Positions 42,396-53,127 of a stretch of DNA of 54,425 bases are shown one piece after another; the stretch's first letter is position 1, and each line of letters begins with the position of its first letter. A model generated the notes under the pieces. That model ran no database searches. It was given only the letters and a program-made list of their open reading frames with translations, and was not told the origin of the DNA. Source of the DNA: Ilumatobacteraceae bacterium (lineage in GTDB: Bacteria; Actinomycetota; Acidimicrobiia; Acidimicrobiales; Ilumatobacteraceae); NCBI GenBank assembly GCA_024643255.1, contig JAHENF010000019.1:1-54425 (forward strand). Reading direction: 5' to 3'. The translations under genes were made by a program, and so were the position numbers.

Positions 42396-42463
42396 TCGCG
42401 TCCACGGTGACGTGGCGTCACCAGGCGATCACCGTTCGCGGGCATCAATCTCACGTTGCGTGC

Positions 42464-42496
42464 TTGACACGCCACGTCACGTCAGTAAACTGACGT
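42464..42496 (+). promoter_or_regulatory. Promoter P1 with an overlapping palindromic operator
   Basis: TTGACA (42464-42469), 16 bases, then TAAACT (42486-42491) is one of the best sigma70-type promoters in the window. The palindrome ACGTCAGT-AA-ACTGACGT (42479-42496) covers the -10, so a dimeric repressor could control it. The region is more A+T-rich than its surroundings. Confidence 0.65.
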
Positions 42497-42521
42497 CCAC
42501 AGTGACTTGTGTTGCGATTAC

Positions 42522-42550
42522 TTGACGGATTGTCGAGTTGTTCGTAACAT
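42522..42550 (+). promoter_or_regulatory. Promoter P2 upstream of the hairpin RNA
   Basis: TTGACG (42522-42527), a 17-base spacer and TAACAT (42545-42550) form a near-consensus promoter in the same direction as P1. The flanks GTTGCGAT (42511-42518) and ATCGCAAC (42552-42559) are an inverted repeat around it. The predicted start is near 42557. Confidence 0.65.
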
Positions 42551-42556
42551 GATCGC

Positions 42557-42669
42557 AACAACCAATCGAGTGCGTCGAGTCTGGCTCACCACCCTCTGGG
42601 GCATCATCGAAACGAATCGGCCCGTCCGCCCGCTACCGATTCGTGGAGATGGTGCCCCAGTCCATTTTT
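42557..42669 (+). ncRNA. Candidate small RNA ending in an intrinsic terminator
   Basis: From the start predicted for P2, about 40 bases lead to an imperfect hairpin at 42596-42660. Its base has CTGGGGCATCATC pairing with GATGGTGCCCCAG, and its upper stem has ACGAATCGG with CCGATTCGT around a C-rich loop. TTTTT at 42665-42669 completes an intrinsic terminator. The RNA would be about 113 bases, or about 170 from P1. The gap separates convergent thiolase and recR genes, so no gene needs these promoters. It lacks the apical loop of signal-recognition RNA, and a start at ATG 42549 has no ribosome site. Confidence 0.55.
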
Positions 42670-42708
42670 CGACCTTGCCCGGTCACGAGACCGCATCGTC
42701 GAAAGATG

Positions 42709-43314
42709 TCAGTCGACCGTACGGCGGCCTTCGAGGGCCCGGCCCAGCGTGAGTTCGTCGGCGTATTCGAGGTCGCCGCCGACGGGAAGCCCACTGGCGA
42801 TGCGCGTGACCGTCAGACCGATCGGCTTCAACAGCCGGGCCAAGTACATGGCGGTGACCTCGCCCTCGGTGTTGGGATTCGTGCAGAGGATGATCTCCTC
42901 GATGCCTTCGGGTTCGATGCGGGCGATCAACTCGCGGATCTTGAGCTGCTCGGGGCCGATGCCCTCCAGCGGGCTCATCGCGCCGAGCAGGACGTGGTAG
43001 CGCCCACGGAACTCACCGGTCTTTTCGATCGCGACGATGTCGCGCGACTCCTCGACCACACACACCTTCGAGGTGTCGCGGGCGTCATCGTTGCAGATCG
43101 GGCAGAGGGCACCCTCGGACACGTTGAAGCAGCGCTCACAGAACCGGACCCTGGCTTTGGCGTCGGTGATCGCAAAGGCGAGGCGCGTCGCGTCCTCGGT
43201 CGGTACCTTCAGCAGGTGGAACGCGATGCGCTGTGCCGACTTGGGTCCGATCCCCGGTAGCCGGCCGAGTTCGTCGATCAGTACCTGAACCGGTGCGGTG
43301 TAGTTGCCTGCCAC
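42709..43314 (-). CDS. recR: Recombination mediator protein RecR
   Basis: The 201-residue RecFOR-pathway protein forms a ring around DNA. It has an N-terminal helix-hairpin-helix ([18 protein letters not shown]), a zinc finger [16 protein letters not shown] and a TOPRIM domain ([16 protein letters not shown] onward), then a C-terminal Walker-B-like tail. The GTG start lies four bases after the dnaX stop. The ybaB/ebfC gene usually found between dnaX and recR is missing. Confidence 0.96.
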   Translation of the reverse strand: MAGNYTAPVQVLIDELGRLPGIGPKSAQRIAFHLLKVPTEDATRLAFAITDAKARVRFCERCFNVSEGALCPICNDDARDTSKVCVVEESRDIVAIEKTGEFRGRYHVLLGAMSPLEGIGPEQLKIRELIARIEPEGIEEIILCTNPNTEGEVTAMYLARLLKPIGLTVTRIASGLPVGGDLEYADELTLGRALEGRRTVD

Positions 43315-43318
43315 GACG

Positions 43319-45121
43319 TCAGCCGGCTTCCTCGATCAGTTCCGAACCCGGAAACGCCTCGGCGAGCCGGTCGATCGGCGTCTTGACCGATTCGGGTGGC
43401 GCGTCGATGAGATCGTCGAGATCGACGTCGTCATCGTCGGGGAACGACGGCGCCTCGGCGGACGCCTCGTCGAACGGGGCCTCGTCGAACGGGGCCTCGT
43501 CGCGATCGGCCGGCGCCGACCGATCGGGTGTGTCGGCCGTCGACGGCGGAGCGGCCGAGCGTCGAGGAGCACCATCGTCGGCACCATCGCCCGCACCCGC
43601 ACCGGGACCGCCGCCCGCACCGCCGTCACCGTCGACGAGTTCGATGACGATCGCCGTGCCGGCGAATTCGGTCAGGGCCCGCTCGACCGCGGCGCGGTGT
43701 TGTTCGCACTTGCCGCGGTGCACCGCGTTCGGGACCGACAAGGTGAGGACCCCGTCGGTGCTGCGCACGAACGCAGCCGGTGCGTAGATCGCCCGCGGCA
43801 TGCCGCGCAACGATGGCCGCACGGTGTTCTCCCACGCATCGGCGCTGATCGAACTCGACGGCGGCGACGGTGCCTCGTCGACCGACGGGCTCGGCGCATC
43901 TGCCGGCGCATCTGCCGGCGCCTCGGCCGGCGCCGGGGCACGACGCACGCGACCGCCGAGCGCGGCACGACCCGTGGAGGGGTCGACGGGCGGCGCGGCC
44001 AGCGTCGGCGCAGCCACACCGTCGGCGAGCTGTCGTTCGAGCCGGTCGAGGCGAGCGACGAGTGCCGACGTGTCGTCGGAGACCGCGTCGGCGGTCAACT
44101 GCACCGTCGCCACGTCGAGCAGCACCCGTGGATCGGGCGCATGGCGCATCTCGGTCAGCGCCGCTCCGAGCAGTTCGATGCCCCGCACGAGTCCTGCGGC
44201 GCCGAGCCGCTGCGCCTGCTCGGCGAGGCCGTCGAGCCGATGTGACGGCAGCTGCACGAGCTCCGGGGCCATCAGCGACAGGAACCCGTTGCGCAGGTAC
44301 CCGATCAGCTCCTCGGTGAGCGTGCGTGAGTCGGTGCCGAGCGAGATCGCATGAGCGACCATCGTGAGCGCTCGTCCGGGATCACGGTCGATCATCGCTT
44401 CGACGAACTCGTCGAGGGCGAGGTTGGTGATGCCGTCGTCGCCGGTGCTCGCGACGAGTTCGAGCGCCGACAACGTGTCGCGCGCCGACCCGCCGCCGCG
44501 GGTGAGGACCTGTTCGATCGCCGCCTCACTGACATCGAGCCCGGCATCGGAGGCGACCCAGCGGACGTGCTCGGCGAGCGTGTCGGCCGCCAGCAGATGG
44601 AACTGCAGGTGCTGGGTGCGGCTGATGATCGTCGCGGACATCTTCTGCGGGTCGGTGGTGGCGAGGACGAACACCACATGTGGCGGTGGCTCCTCCAATG
44701 TCTTGAGCAACGCCGCCTCGGCCGGCTTCGTGAGCATGTGCACTTCGTCGAGGATGTACACCTTGTGACGACCGGGCGTGCCCAGCGACGCCTTCTCGAT
44801 CAGGTCACGCATCGCCTCGACGCCGTTGTTGCTCGCTGCGTCGAGTTCGTGGACGTCGTAGCTCGTCCCCCGTTCGACCGAGAGGCACGATTCGCACTCG
44901 CAACACGGCTCGCCGTCCTGCGGGTTCTCGCAGTTCAGCACCTTCGCCAAGATCCGCGCCGAGGTGGTCTTGCCAGTGCCCCGAGGCCCGGAGAACAGAT
45001 AGGCCTGCCCTTCGCGTCCTTCGGCGACCGCCGTCCGCAGCGCCCGCACGACGTGGTCCTGGCCTTTCAGCTCACTGAAGCGGCGGGGCCGGTAGCGGCG
45101 GTAGAGCGACTGGATGGCCAT
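43319..45121 (-). CDS. dnaX: DNA polymerase III gamma/tau subunit
   Basis: The 600-residue clamp-loader motor has [15 protein letters not shown] (Walker A, about residue 45), a zinc module C-(x8)-C-C-x-C-x2-C, ILDEVHML (Walker B) and SRTQHLQF (SRC-like sensor). The C-terminal third is Ala/Pro/Asp-rich with an acidic end near residues 560-600, matching the variable tau part. The ATG at 45121 is seven bases after TATCGT (45129-45134, minus), suggesting no leader; a longer open frame to 45229 is therefore rejected. The tail gives no sign of programmed frameshifting. Confidence 0.95.
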   Translation of the reverse strand: MAIQSLYRRYRPRRFSELKGQDHVVRALRTAVAEGREGQAYLFSGPRGTGKTTSARILAKVLNCENPQDGEPCCECESCLSVERGTSYDVHELDAASNNGVEAMRDLIEKASLGTPGRHKVYILDEVHMLTKPAEAALLKTLEEPPPHVVFVLATTDPQKMSATIISRTQHLQFHLLAADTLAEHVRWVASDAGLDVSEAAIEQVLTRGGGSARDTLSALELVASTGDDGITNLALDEFVEAMIDRDPGRALTMVAHAISLGTDSRTLTEELIGYLRNGFLSLMAPELVQLPSHRLDGLAEQAQRLGAAGLVRGIELLGAALTEMRHAPDPRVLLDVATVQLTADAVSDDTSALVARLDRLERQLADGVAAPTLAAPPVDPSTGRAALGGRVRRAPAPAEAPADAPADAPSPSVDEAPSPPSSSISADAWENTVRPSLRGMPRAIYAPAAFVRSTDGVLTLSVPNAVHRGKCEQHRAAVERALTEFAGTAIVIELVDGDGGAGGGPGAGAGDGADDGAPRRSAAPPSTADTPDRSAPADRDEAPFDEAPFDEASAEAPSFPDDDDVDLDDLIDAPPESVKTPIDRLAEAFPGSELIEEAG

Positions 45122-45195
45122 CGCCTGCACGATAGCGATGGGATGTGACAGCCGGTGCCGGGCGCAGTCGGCGACGAGTTCGTACAGTCGACGAC

Positions 45196-45687
45196 ATGCA
45201 GCCGCCAGCCGTTCGCCGTCGACGTCCACCCGCCGTCCTCGGCGTGTTCTGCGCGGTGTTCAGCGCTGTGGGGTCGGCGACGCTCCTCGGATGTGGAGCC
45301 GTGCCCGACCCGATCACCCTCGACGCCTACCTCGCGGACCTGCAGTCGATCTGCGCGTCGACCACCGAGCAGCTGCTCGCGCTGCCCGCGGCGCCCGAGC
45401 AGATCGCCGTCGCCGACCTGGCGACGAGCGCCGCAGGGTTGCTCGACGAGGAGGCCACACGCGTCAGCCGCCTCGAGGCCCCGCGCGGAACCTCCGCCGA
45501 CCTCGCAGCCGACCAGCGGGCGTTCGTCCGCAACACCCAGGAACAGGCCGATGCGTGGAGGGCGGTCGCGACGAACGGCCAGGACCGACTCGCCGAGTCC
45601 ACCAAGTTGATCGCCGAGCTGGTGGGCGGACGCAACGAACTCGCCGACGCGATGGGCGCGCCGGCCTGCGTCCGCGGCGATCTCTGA
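45196..45687 (+). CDS. Small predicted lipoprotein, unknown function
   Basis: The 163-residue product has a basic, Pro-rich start, a hydrophobic stretch and lipobox TLLGC (Cys33). A mostly helical Ala-rich domain follows with a cysteine in LQSICAST and another near the end (PACVRG), which could form a disulfide. No family is recognised. TACAGT (45183-45188) is seven bases before the ATG, so it is probably leaderless. It is divergent from dnaX with a 74-bp shared gap, and 49 bases before the CopC-CopD gene. Confidence 0.78.
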   Translation: MQPPAVRRRRPPAVLGVFCAVFSAVGSATLLGCGAVPDPITLDAYLADLQSICASTTEQLLALPAAPEQIAVADLATSAAGLLDEEATRVSRLEAPRGTSADLAADQRAFVRNTQEQADAWRAVATNGQDRLAESTKLIAELVGGRNELADAMGAPACVRGDL

Positions 45688-45736
45688 TCGGGTGTCTGAC
45701 AACGCGAGCGGTGTGACCACTAGCCTCGTGCCGATC

Positions 45737-47584
45737 GTGAACGAGCGCACACCTGTTCTCCCTCGACGCCGCCGCGTCCAGTCGCTCGTCCTCGTCGCGC
45801 TCGCCTGCCTGGGCGGACTGGCGCTCGCCCCCGGCTCGGCGCTCGCCGAGAACACGGTCGTCAGCTCGACACCCGCCGACGGGTCGTCGGTCGCCACCTC
45901 GCCGCCGAGCATCGAGATCACGTTCAGCGAAGCGCTCGGCGAGGTCAACACCATCGCGGTCCAGTGCAATGCGGAGCTCTACACCGTGGGGCCCCGTCGG
46001 ATCAGCGACGACGGGCTGACGCTCGCCGCCGACGTGGTCGACGCGCTCCCCAAGGCCGACTGTGTGGTCAGTTGGGGTGTGAGCGACGCCGACGGTCAAC
46101 CGAACGGTTCGGGGAATCTCTCGTTCCGAGTGGAGAACGACCCAGCGTCGGTCGAGACCACGCCGTCGACGGTGGCGTCGCCGAACACGACCGACGGTGC
46201 CGGTGTCGACGTCACCACGACGGGCACCACGGCCGCCGGCGACGATGTCGCACAACTCTCGAGCGTCGAGACGGGTCAGGGTCCGCTCTGGTTGGGGCGC
46301 CTGGTGTCGGTACTCGGCATCGCCGTGCTCTTCGGTTCGCTCGTGCTCATCGCCGCCGCCTGGCCCGAAGGGGTCGAGTACCTGCTCGCCGTCCGATTCA
46401 TCCGCGCCACCTGGATCGTCGCGTTCGTCGGCACGCTGTTGTACGTGGCTGCGGCCACGGCCGCCGTCACCGGCACCGGGCTCGGCAGCGGCTTCAACCC
46501 GATGAACTGGGTCGATCTGTTCAGTGCCGGCATCCCCGGCGTCGCCGCGGTCGCCAGACTCGTCTTCGTCGTGGCGAGCGCCTGGGTCGCCTTCCGACCC
46601 GATCGGGTGATCGACCCCGTCACGCAGATGGCGGCGCTGCTCATCCCCGGTCTCGCCACCGCGATGATCGGGCTGAGCCGGACCGACATGGACCTCGCCC
46701 CGGTGGGCGTTGCGTTGGCGATCGTCCATGCGCTGGCGATGGCGATCTGGATCGGTGGCGTCGTGCTGCTCGCCCGCGTCGTGCTCGCCGGACCGGGAGA
46801 AGAAGACCTCGTCCACGCGGTGCGCGGCTTCGGACGATTGTCGACCGGCGCCATCGTGGTGACGATCATCACGGGTGTGGCCGAGATGGTCCTACTCGAC
46901 GGCGGCAACCTGTTCGGTTCCTCGCACGGCCAGGCGTTGCTGCTCAAGACGCTGGTCGTCGCGTTCATGGTGTTCGTCGCCATGTCCGCGCGGCAGTACG
47001 TCAATGCACGGCTCCCTCGCGCCACCGAGATGACGATCCCGACCGCCGACCGGCTCCGACGTGCGTTCGGTGCCGAGGCCGCCGCCGGCTTGCTGGTCCT
47101 CGCCCTCAGCGCATGGCTCGTCACCCTCGATCCGCCGAACATCGCCACCGGCCAGTCGGTCAGCTACGCGATCGTGTTGGAGGTCGATGCGCCGGAGGCC
47201 GACCTCGATGTGATCGTGAAGTTCACGAGCGACGTCGTGGGGCTGTCGGGAATGTGGGTCCAGGTCGTCGCCCCCGAGAGCGGCCTGTCGGGCCTGGAGG
47301 TCGTCATGACCGCACCGACGAACGACGTGGTGGGCACGATCACCCAACCGGTTCCCCTGGACGGGCCCGGCGTCGGCGTGGTGCCACCCGCGCAGGGCAT
47401 CCCGTTCTCCGTCGCGGGCGACTGGACGTTGAGCATCAATGCAGTCACCCCCAACGGCGTCTACAACAGCGACCCGCAGATCTTCACGATCCGCAACCCG
47501 GACGGCTCGGTTCCGACCACCGAGTTGACCACTCCTCCAGTGGTCACGGTCACGATCCCGCCCAGCACCACGCCGGGCGGCTGA
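45737..47584 (+). CDS. CopC-CopD fusion membrane protein
   Basis: The 615-residue protein starts with a signal sequence (cut after ALA near residue 37), then a CopC-like beta sandwich (VVSSTPADGSSV and ITFSEALGEV) and a Thr-rich linker. A CopD-like block of about eight helices (residues 185-480) and an outer C-terminal domain of about 130 residues follow. CopC/CopD take part in copper handling, but the N-terminal His of CopC is replaced by Glu-Asn and the domain lacks ligand histidines, so copper binding there is doubtful. GTG 45737 is ten bases after TAGCCT; an in-frame GTG at 45692 is the alternative. Confidence 0.85.
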   Translation: MNERTPVLPRRRRVQSLVLVALACLGGLALAPGSALAENTVVSSTPADGSSVATSPPSIEITFSEALGEVNTIAVQCNAELYTVGPRRISDDGLTLAADVVDALPKADCVVSWGVSDADGQPNGSGNLSFRVENDPASVETTPSTVASPNTTDGAGVDVTTTGTTAAGDDVAQLSSVETGQGPLWLGRLVSVLGIAVLFGSLVLIAAAWPEGVEYLLAVRFIRATWIVAFVGTLLYVAAATAAVTGTGLGSGFNPMNWVDLFSAGIPGVAAVARLVFVVASAWVAFRPDRVIDPVTQMAALLIPGLATAMIGLSRTDMDLAPVGVALAIVHALAMAIWIGGVVLLARVVLAGPGEEDLVHAVRGFGRLSTGAIVVTIITGVAEMVLLDGGNLFGSSHGQALLLKTLVVAFMVFVAMSARQYVNARLPRATEMTIPTADRLRRAFGAEAAAGLLVLALSAWLVTLDPPNIATGQSVSYAIVLEVDAPEADLDVIVKFTSDVVGLSGMWVQVVAPESGLSGLEVVMTAPTNDVVGTITQPVPLDGPGVGVVPPAQGIPFSVAGDWTLSINAVTPNGVYNSDPQIFTIRNPDGSVPTTELTTPPVVTVTIPPSTTPGG

Positions 47585-47590
47585 CGTCGT

Positions 47591-48694
47591 TCACCCGGTC
47601 ACGAAGTCGTCGAACGAGACCGGTTCGGCGACGTCGAGCTGGTCGTAGGTGCACGACTCGGGAGTGCGATCGGGCCGCCAGCGCAAGAAGCCGACGCCGT
47701 GGCGGAAGCGCCGTCCTTCGAGCTGGCCGAAGGACACCTCGGCGACCAGACCCATGCGGATCGGAACGAACGACAGGTCCTTGCCCGCATTCCACCGGCT
47801 CCCACCGCTCGTCGCCGCGCCGGCGGTGTCGCCGTCGGGCTCGGCCCACGTTCGCCAGGGATGCCCGTCGAGCGCATCGTGCGTCCGCGGTTCGAGCTCG
47901 GCGAGGAGCTCGGCGCGGCGCGCGACGGAGAACGACGCCGCGACGCCGACGGAGTGCATGTCGCCGTCGGCATCGAACAACCCCAGCAGGAGTGAGCCGA
48001 CGCCCTGGCCGTCCTTGTGGATCCGGTAGCCGGCAACTGCACAGTCGGCGGTGCGTTGATGTTTGATCTTGGCGAGCACCCGTTTGCCCGGCTGATACGT
48101 GCCAGTGAGAGGCTTGGCGACGACCCCGTCGAGGCCGGCGCCTTCGAAGCGATGGAACCAGTCCTCGGCAGTGGCGCGTTCGGTGGTCGCCGGTGTCACG
48201 TGGACGACGTCATTCGCGGCGACCGCTTCGAGCAGGGCGGCGCGGCGCACGGCCATCGGCTCGTCGAGGAGCGAGCGGTCGCCGAGCGCGAGGAGATCGA
48301 ATGCCACGTATGCCGCCGGCGTCTCCGCGGCGAGCCGGTTGATCCGCGACTCCGCTGGATGGATGCGCTGGAGCAATGCGTCGAAGTCGAGGCCGCTGCC
48401 GGACGTGTCGGCGACGACGATCTCACCGTCGACGACACAGCGATCCGGCAACGCCGCGACCAGCGGCGTCATGAGTTCGGGGAAGTACCGCCCGAGCGGG
48501 CGCAGCTTGCGCGAGATCAACTCGAGGCGGTCACCGTCACGGAAGACGATGCAGCGAAAGCCGTCCCACTTCGGCTCGTAGAGCCACCCATCGCCCTCGG
48601 GGATCGCCCGCGCCAACTTCGCGAGCATCGGTTCCAGAGGCGGCTGGAACGGGAGATTCATCGGTGTCGGGTCATCGGGTGATGCAGAAGTCAT
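47591..48694 (-). CDS. ligC: ATP-dependent DNA ligase (LigC-like)
   Basis: The 367-residue ligase has the adenylation motif [13 protein letters not shown] with the catalytic Lys, VVDGEIVV (motif III), [21 protein letters not shown] (motif IV) and [13 protein letters not shown] (motif V). An OB-fold domain ends in [16 protein letters not shown]. The size and the N-terminal [14 protein letters not shown] match mycobacterial LigC, a single-strand repair ligase. GCGGGG precedes ATG 48694; ATG 48661 is a second option. It is divergent from the carboxylase and converges on the CopCD gene. Confidence 0.93.
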   Translation of the reverse strand: MTSASPDDPTPMNLPFQPPLEPMLAKLARAIPEGDGWLYEPKWDGFRCIVFRDGDRLELISRKLRPLGRYFPELMTPLVAALPDRCVVDGEIVVADTSGSGLDFDALLQRIHPAESRINRLAAETPAAYVAFDLLALGDRSLLDEPMAVRRAALLEAVAANDVVHVTPATTERATAEDWFHRFEGAGLDGVVAKPLTGTYQPGKRVLAKIKHQRTADCAVAGYRIHKDGQGVGSLLLGLFDADGDMHSVGVAASFSVARRAELLAELEPRTHDALDGHPWRTWAEPDGDTAGAATSGGSRWNAGKDLSFVPIRMGLVAEVSFGQLEGRRFRHGVGFLRWRPDRTPESCTYDQLDVAEPVSFDDFVTG

Positions 48695-48751
48695 CGCCCC
48701 GCAGTCTTGTCGATCTACCGGCGGGGCCCGACAGCCACTAACTTCGCCAAC

Positions 48752-50305
<1,554 letters not shown>

Positions 50306-50318
50306 CAGGGTTCGTCCG

Positions 50319-51188
50319 ATGAGCGACTCGAGTTCGGTTCCCGGCCAACCGTCGCTGCCCGGGTCGCCACCTCCGCCACCGCCGCCCACAGCGTCGGTGC
50401 CGCCACCGCCTCCGCCACCGCCTCCCGCGGCCTCCCCTCCCCCGCCACCTCCCCCGACCGCGTCGGCGCCGCCACCGCTGCCACCCGCAGCGCCACCACC
50501 CGCAGCGTCGCCTCCACCGATGCCGCCCGTCGCTGCACCTGCACCTGCACCTGCGACGCCAACAGGCCACGACGACGAGCTCACCGACCTCCTGGCGCGC
50601 CTCCACGAGGACGGCGGCCACGGAGAGGTAGCGGCCGCGCCCGAGGTCGGCGCCGCGCTGACCAAGTCGACCGACGTGGCACGACCCGAACGCGCCACGG
50701 CCGCGGTCGTCGAGTCCGAAGGCGGCATCGACTTCGATCCTGCGTTCGCCGGGTTCGGCGCGCGCGCTGTCGGTCTGATCGTCGACCTGATCGTCCTCGT
50801 CGTGCTGCTGGCGCCCGGCGTCGCGCTGATCGTGGCCGGCACGACCGCGCTGATCCTGCTCGGACTCGGCGCGATGCTCGTCGGCTTCGCCATCGGCACC
50901 GTCCTCTACGCCCGGGCGGTCACCGCGACCGGCCAGTCGCTCGGCAACCGGGTGGCCGGCACGAAGGTGGTCGACGCGCGCAACGGACGGCAGGTCGAGT
51001 CGGGCGAGGCCGCGTTGCGGTACCTCCTGCGGTTCACGGTGTCGATGGTCTTCTTCGTCGGTTTCATCATGGCGTTGTTCGACTCACAACGGCGCACCTT
51101 CCACGACAGGTACGCGGGAACGATCGTCACCCGTCCCCAGCGCGAGACGTGGTCGATCGACGACGAGACGTCGGCGACGAGGCCGTAG
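50319..51188 (+). CDS. RDD-family membrane protein with long proline-rich N terminus
   Basis: The 289-residue protein starts with about 80 residues made mostly of Pro, Ala and Ser, then an acidic linker. The RDD domain (GFGARAVGLIVDLIVLVV onward) has about three helices and GQSLGNRVAGTKVVDARNG in a loop. RDD proteins are often transporters or Na+/H+ antiporter-like, but function is unknown here. AGGG precedes the ATG by eight bases. It starts 13 bases after pccB; its stop codon lies in the -10 of the next gene. Confidence 0.85.
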   Translation: MSDSSSVPGQPSLPGSPPPPPPPTASVPPPPPPPPPAASPPPPPPPTASAPPPLPPAAPPPAASPPPMPPVAAPAPAPATPTGHDDELTDLLARLHEDGGHGEVAAAPEVGAALTKSTDVARPERATAAVVESEGGIDFDPAFAGFGARAVGLIVDLIVLVVLLAPGVALIVAGTTALILLGLGAMLVGFAIGTVLYARAVTATGQSLGNRVAGTKVVDARNGRQVESGEAALRYLLRFTVSMVFFVGFIMALFDSQRRTFHDRYAGTIVTRPQRETWSIDDETSATRP

Positions 51189-51198
51189 CGTGGACGCG

Positions 51199-51405
51199 AT
51201 GTCGCCCTCCGCTCATGCGCCGAGCTCCATTCGGCCGCTGCCGACCGACGAGGAGGCCGCCGCCATCATGGCGGCCACCGAGGCGCTGTGGCCACGACCG
51301 ATCGTCAACGGTCCCGGCGCACCGACGAGGCAGCACACGTGGCGGTTCAGCGGTCGCTGGTGGTCGCGCCCGGTGCCGGCGCGGCGCGATCGCCCGTATC
51401 GCTGA
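51199..51405 (+). CDS. Acyl-CoA carboxylase epsilon-subunit-like peptide
   Basis: This 68-residue product resembles actinobacterial AccE peptides: a short start, PTDEEAAAIMAATEALW as the helix, then a Pro/Gly linker and a Trp/Arg-rich end (WRFSGRWWSRP). AccE stabilises or activates the alpha-beta carboxylase core. TAGCGT (51186-51191) is seven bases before the ATG at 51199, so it probably has its own leaderless message; an in-frame GTG lies at 51190. Its closeness to pccB, with one gene between, supports the call. The similarity is weak because the family is short and divergent. Confidence 0.6.
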   Translation: MSPSAHAPSSIRPLPTDEEAAAIMAATEALWPRPIVNGPGAPTRQHTWRFSGRWWSRPVPARRDRPYR

Positions 51406-51422
51406 TCTGGCACACTCGTGGC

Positions 51423-52055
51423 ATGGGGATGCCACCACCACCACCACCACCACCGGGCTTCGGCTCGAACCCGCCACCACCGCCGACATCGGTTCCGCCG
51501 GCGCCGTACGGCGCGGTGGGCACAGCGGCCACGTTCCCGCCCGGCTACCCGCAGCCGCCGGCCGTCTTCGGCGAGCGCGCCAACTTCGGAACCCGACTCG
51601 GCGCGTGGCTCCTGGACGGACTGCTCTACGGGTTGCTCTCACTCGTGTTCGTCATCCCCGGGGTCGTGCTGATCGCGACCTCGTTCCGGAACTGCCGCAC
51701 CGTCGACACCGGTCCGGACACCTTCGACGTCGTGTGCCCACCCGGTGAGCCGAGTGGCGCTGCGATCGCCGGTGGCATCGCGCTGATCCTGGTCGGGATG
51801 CTCGCCGTGGCGATGCTGTACGTGTGGGCGATGGGCAAGACCGGCCAGACCTGGGGTGCCCGCATCGTCGGCGTCAAGGTGATCGACGAGCGCAGCGGTT
51901 CACCGATCGGCTTCGGGCGGGCGCTCGGCCGGAGCCTCTTCGCGAGTTTCATCTCGGCCAACGTCTTCTACCTCGGGTACCTCTGGATGCTGTGGGACGA
52001 CAAGAAGCAGACCTGGCAGGACAAGGTCGTCAACTCGGTCGTCGTGCGAACCTGA
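51423..52055 (+). CDS. RDD-family membrane protein, proline-rich start
   Basis: The 210-residue product opens with two Pro runs from a (CCA)n microsatellite. An RDD domain follows: NFGTRLGAWLLDGLLYGLL, a loop with two cysteines (RNCRTVD and VVCPPGEP), a second helix, GQTWGARIVGVKVIDERSG and a third helical part. The loop cysteines may form a disulfide outside. It is a shorter relative of the protein at 50319. ATG 51423 or 51429 could start it. Its stop overlaps the next ATG as TGATG. Confidence 0.82.
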   Translation: MGMPPPPPPPPGFGSNPPPPPTSVPPAPYGAVGTAATFPPGYPQPPAVFGERANFGTRLGAWLLDGLLYGLLSLVFVIPGVVLIATSFRNCRTVDTGPDTFDVVCPPGEPSGAAIAGGIALILVGMLAVAMLYVWAMGKTGQTWGARIVGVKVIDERSGSPIGFGRALGRSLFASFISANVFYLGYLWMLWDDKKQTWQDKVVNSVVVRT

Positions 52056-53068
52056 TGGACGTCACGACGGTCGCCGACGACCTCGTCGTGCTCCACGACG
52101 GTGTGGCGGTCCACCGGTACGAGGGCCTCGAACCGGACACCGAGCACGTGCTCGACGGCACGATCGTGCACACCCTGCCCCGGCCTGGCGGCGAGCTGCT
52201 GTGTCGGTTCGCGACGGTGAACGACGTGCATTTCGGCGAGGTCGAGGCCGGACGGATCGACGACCTCACAGACGGACCGATCCGCCGTGCGGAACCCGGC
52301 GCCGAGCCCTACCCCGAGGTGATGAACCGCGCCGCCGCGAGTGAGATGGCCGTCATCGACCCCGCCGCGGTGATCGTCAAGGGTGACCTCTCACAGGACG
52401 GAGCGCCACAGGAGTGGGCGGCGTTCGAAGCCTGCTATCGCACGCCGTTCGGTGATCGACTCCGAGTGGTGCGGGGCAACCACGACGCGTACCGTCACCA
52501 GGGCGAGTACGCCGGCGATCAGTGGATCGAGCTCCCGGGGATCACGGTGGCCCTGCTCGATACGGCGATCCCGGGCGTGACGACGGGATCGATCACCACC
52601 GAGCAGTTCGAGTGGCTCGACGACCACTGCGCGTCGACCGATCGAGCGGTGTTCGTCATGGGCCACCATCAGCAGTGGATCGGTGGTGCCGAGTCGAAGC
52701 GCAGCGACGACTACTTCGGGCTGCATCCCGATGCGAGCGACGGCCTCGACGAACTCGCGGCGCGTCACCCGTCGGTGGTCGCGTACGCCGCCGGCCACAC
52801 GCACCGACATCGCGTCCGGCCGATGACCCGGACGAGCATCCCTTCGATCGAGGTCGGCTGCACCAAGGACTTTCCCGGCACCTGGGCGGAGTACCGGGTG
52901 TACGAGGACACCGTGATGCAAGTGGTCCACCGGATGTCGACCCCCGAAGCGCTGGCGTGGAGCGAGTCGTGTCGCACGCTCTACAGCGACTTCGGCATCG
53001 ACTACGAGACGTACGCCCTCGGAACGATCGCCGATCGCTGCTTCACGATCTCCACGCGCCGACGCTGA
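52055..53068 (+). CDS. Calcineurin-like metallophosphoesterase
   Basis: The 337-residue protein has a 50-residue beta-rich N-terminal part and then the metallophosphoesterase motifs: NDVHFGE (Asp57, His59), VKGDLSQDG, RGNHDAYRH, VMGHHQQW and AAGHTHRH. All metal-binding residues are present, so a phosphodiesterase or phosphatase is expected; a cAMP-phosphodiesterase or 3',5'-nucleotidase role is possible but not shown. There is no signal peptide. It is translationally coupled to the RDD gene (TGATG). Confidence 0.9.
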   Translation: MDVTTVADDLVVLHDGVAVHRYEGLEPDTEHVLDGTIVHTLPRPGGELLCRFATVNDVHFGEVEAGRIDDLTDGPIRRAEPGAEPYPEVMNRAAASEMAVIDPAAVIVKGDLSQDGAPQEWAAFEACYRTPFGDRLRVVRGNHDAYRHQGEYAGDQWIELPGITVALLDTAIPGVTTGSITTEQFEWLDDHCASTDRAVFVMGHHQQWIGGAESKRSDDYFGLHPDASDGLDELAARHPSVVAYAAGHTHRHRVRPMTRTSIPSIEVGCTKDFPGTWAEYRVYEDTVMQVVHRMSTPEALAWSESCRTLYSDFGIDYETYALGTIADRCFTISTRRR

Positions 53069-53127
53069 TCCACGGCGCGAGGCGCTCCGAGTTGGATCGC
53101 GCGCACCGCAACGATCAAACTCCGCCG

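Noticed and set aside
42557-42669. Signal-recognition-particle RNA
   Set aside because: Near dnaX this RNA was worth testing, but the conserved GGAA apical loop and its flanks are absent.
42549-42752. Small protein starting at ATG 42549
   Set aside because: The ATG lies inside the -10 of P2, there is no ribosome site, and the frame crosses the terminator hairpin and enters recR antisense.
51430-51456. Histidine-rich peptide
   Set aside because: The run is a (CCA)n microsatellite. In the frame continuous with the RDD domain it codes proline.
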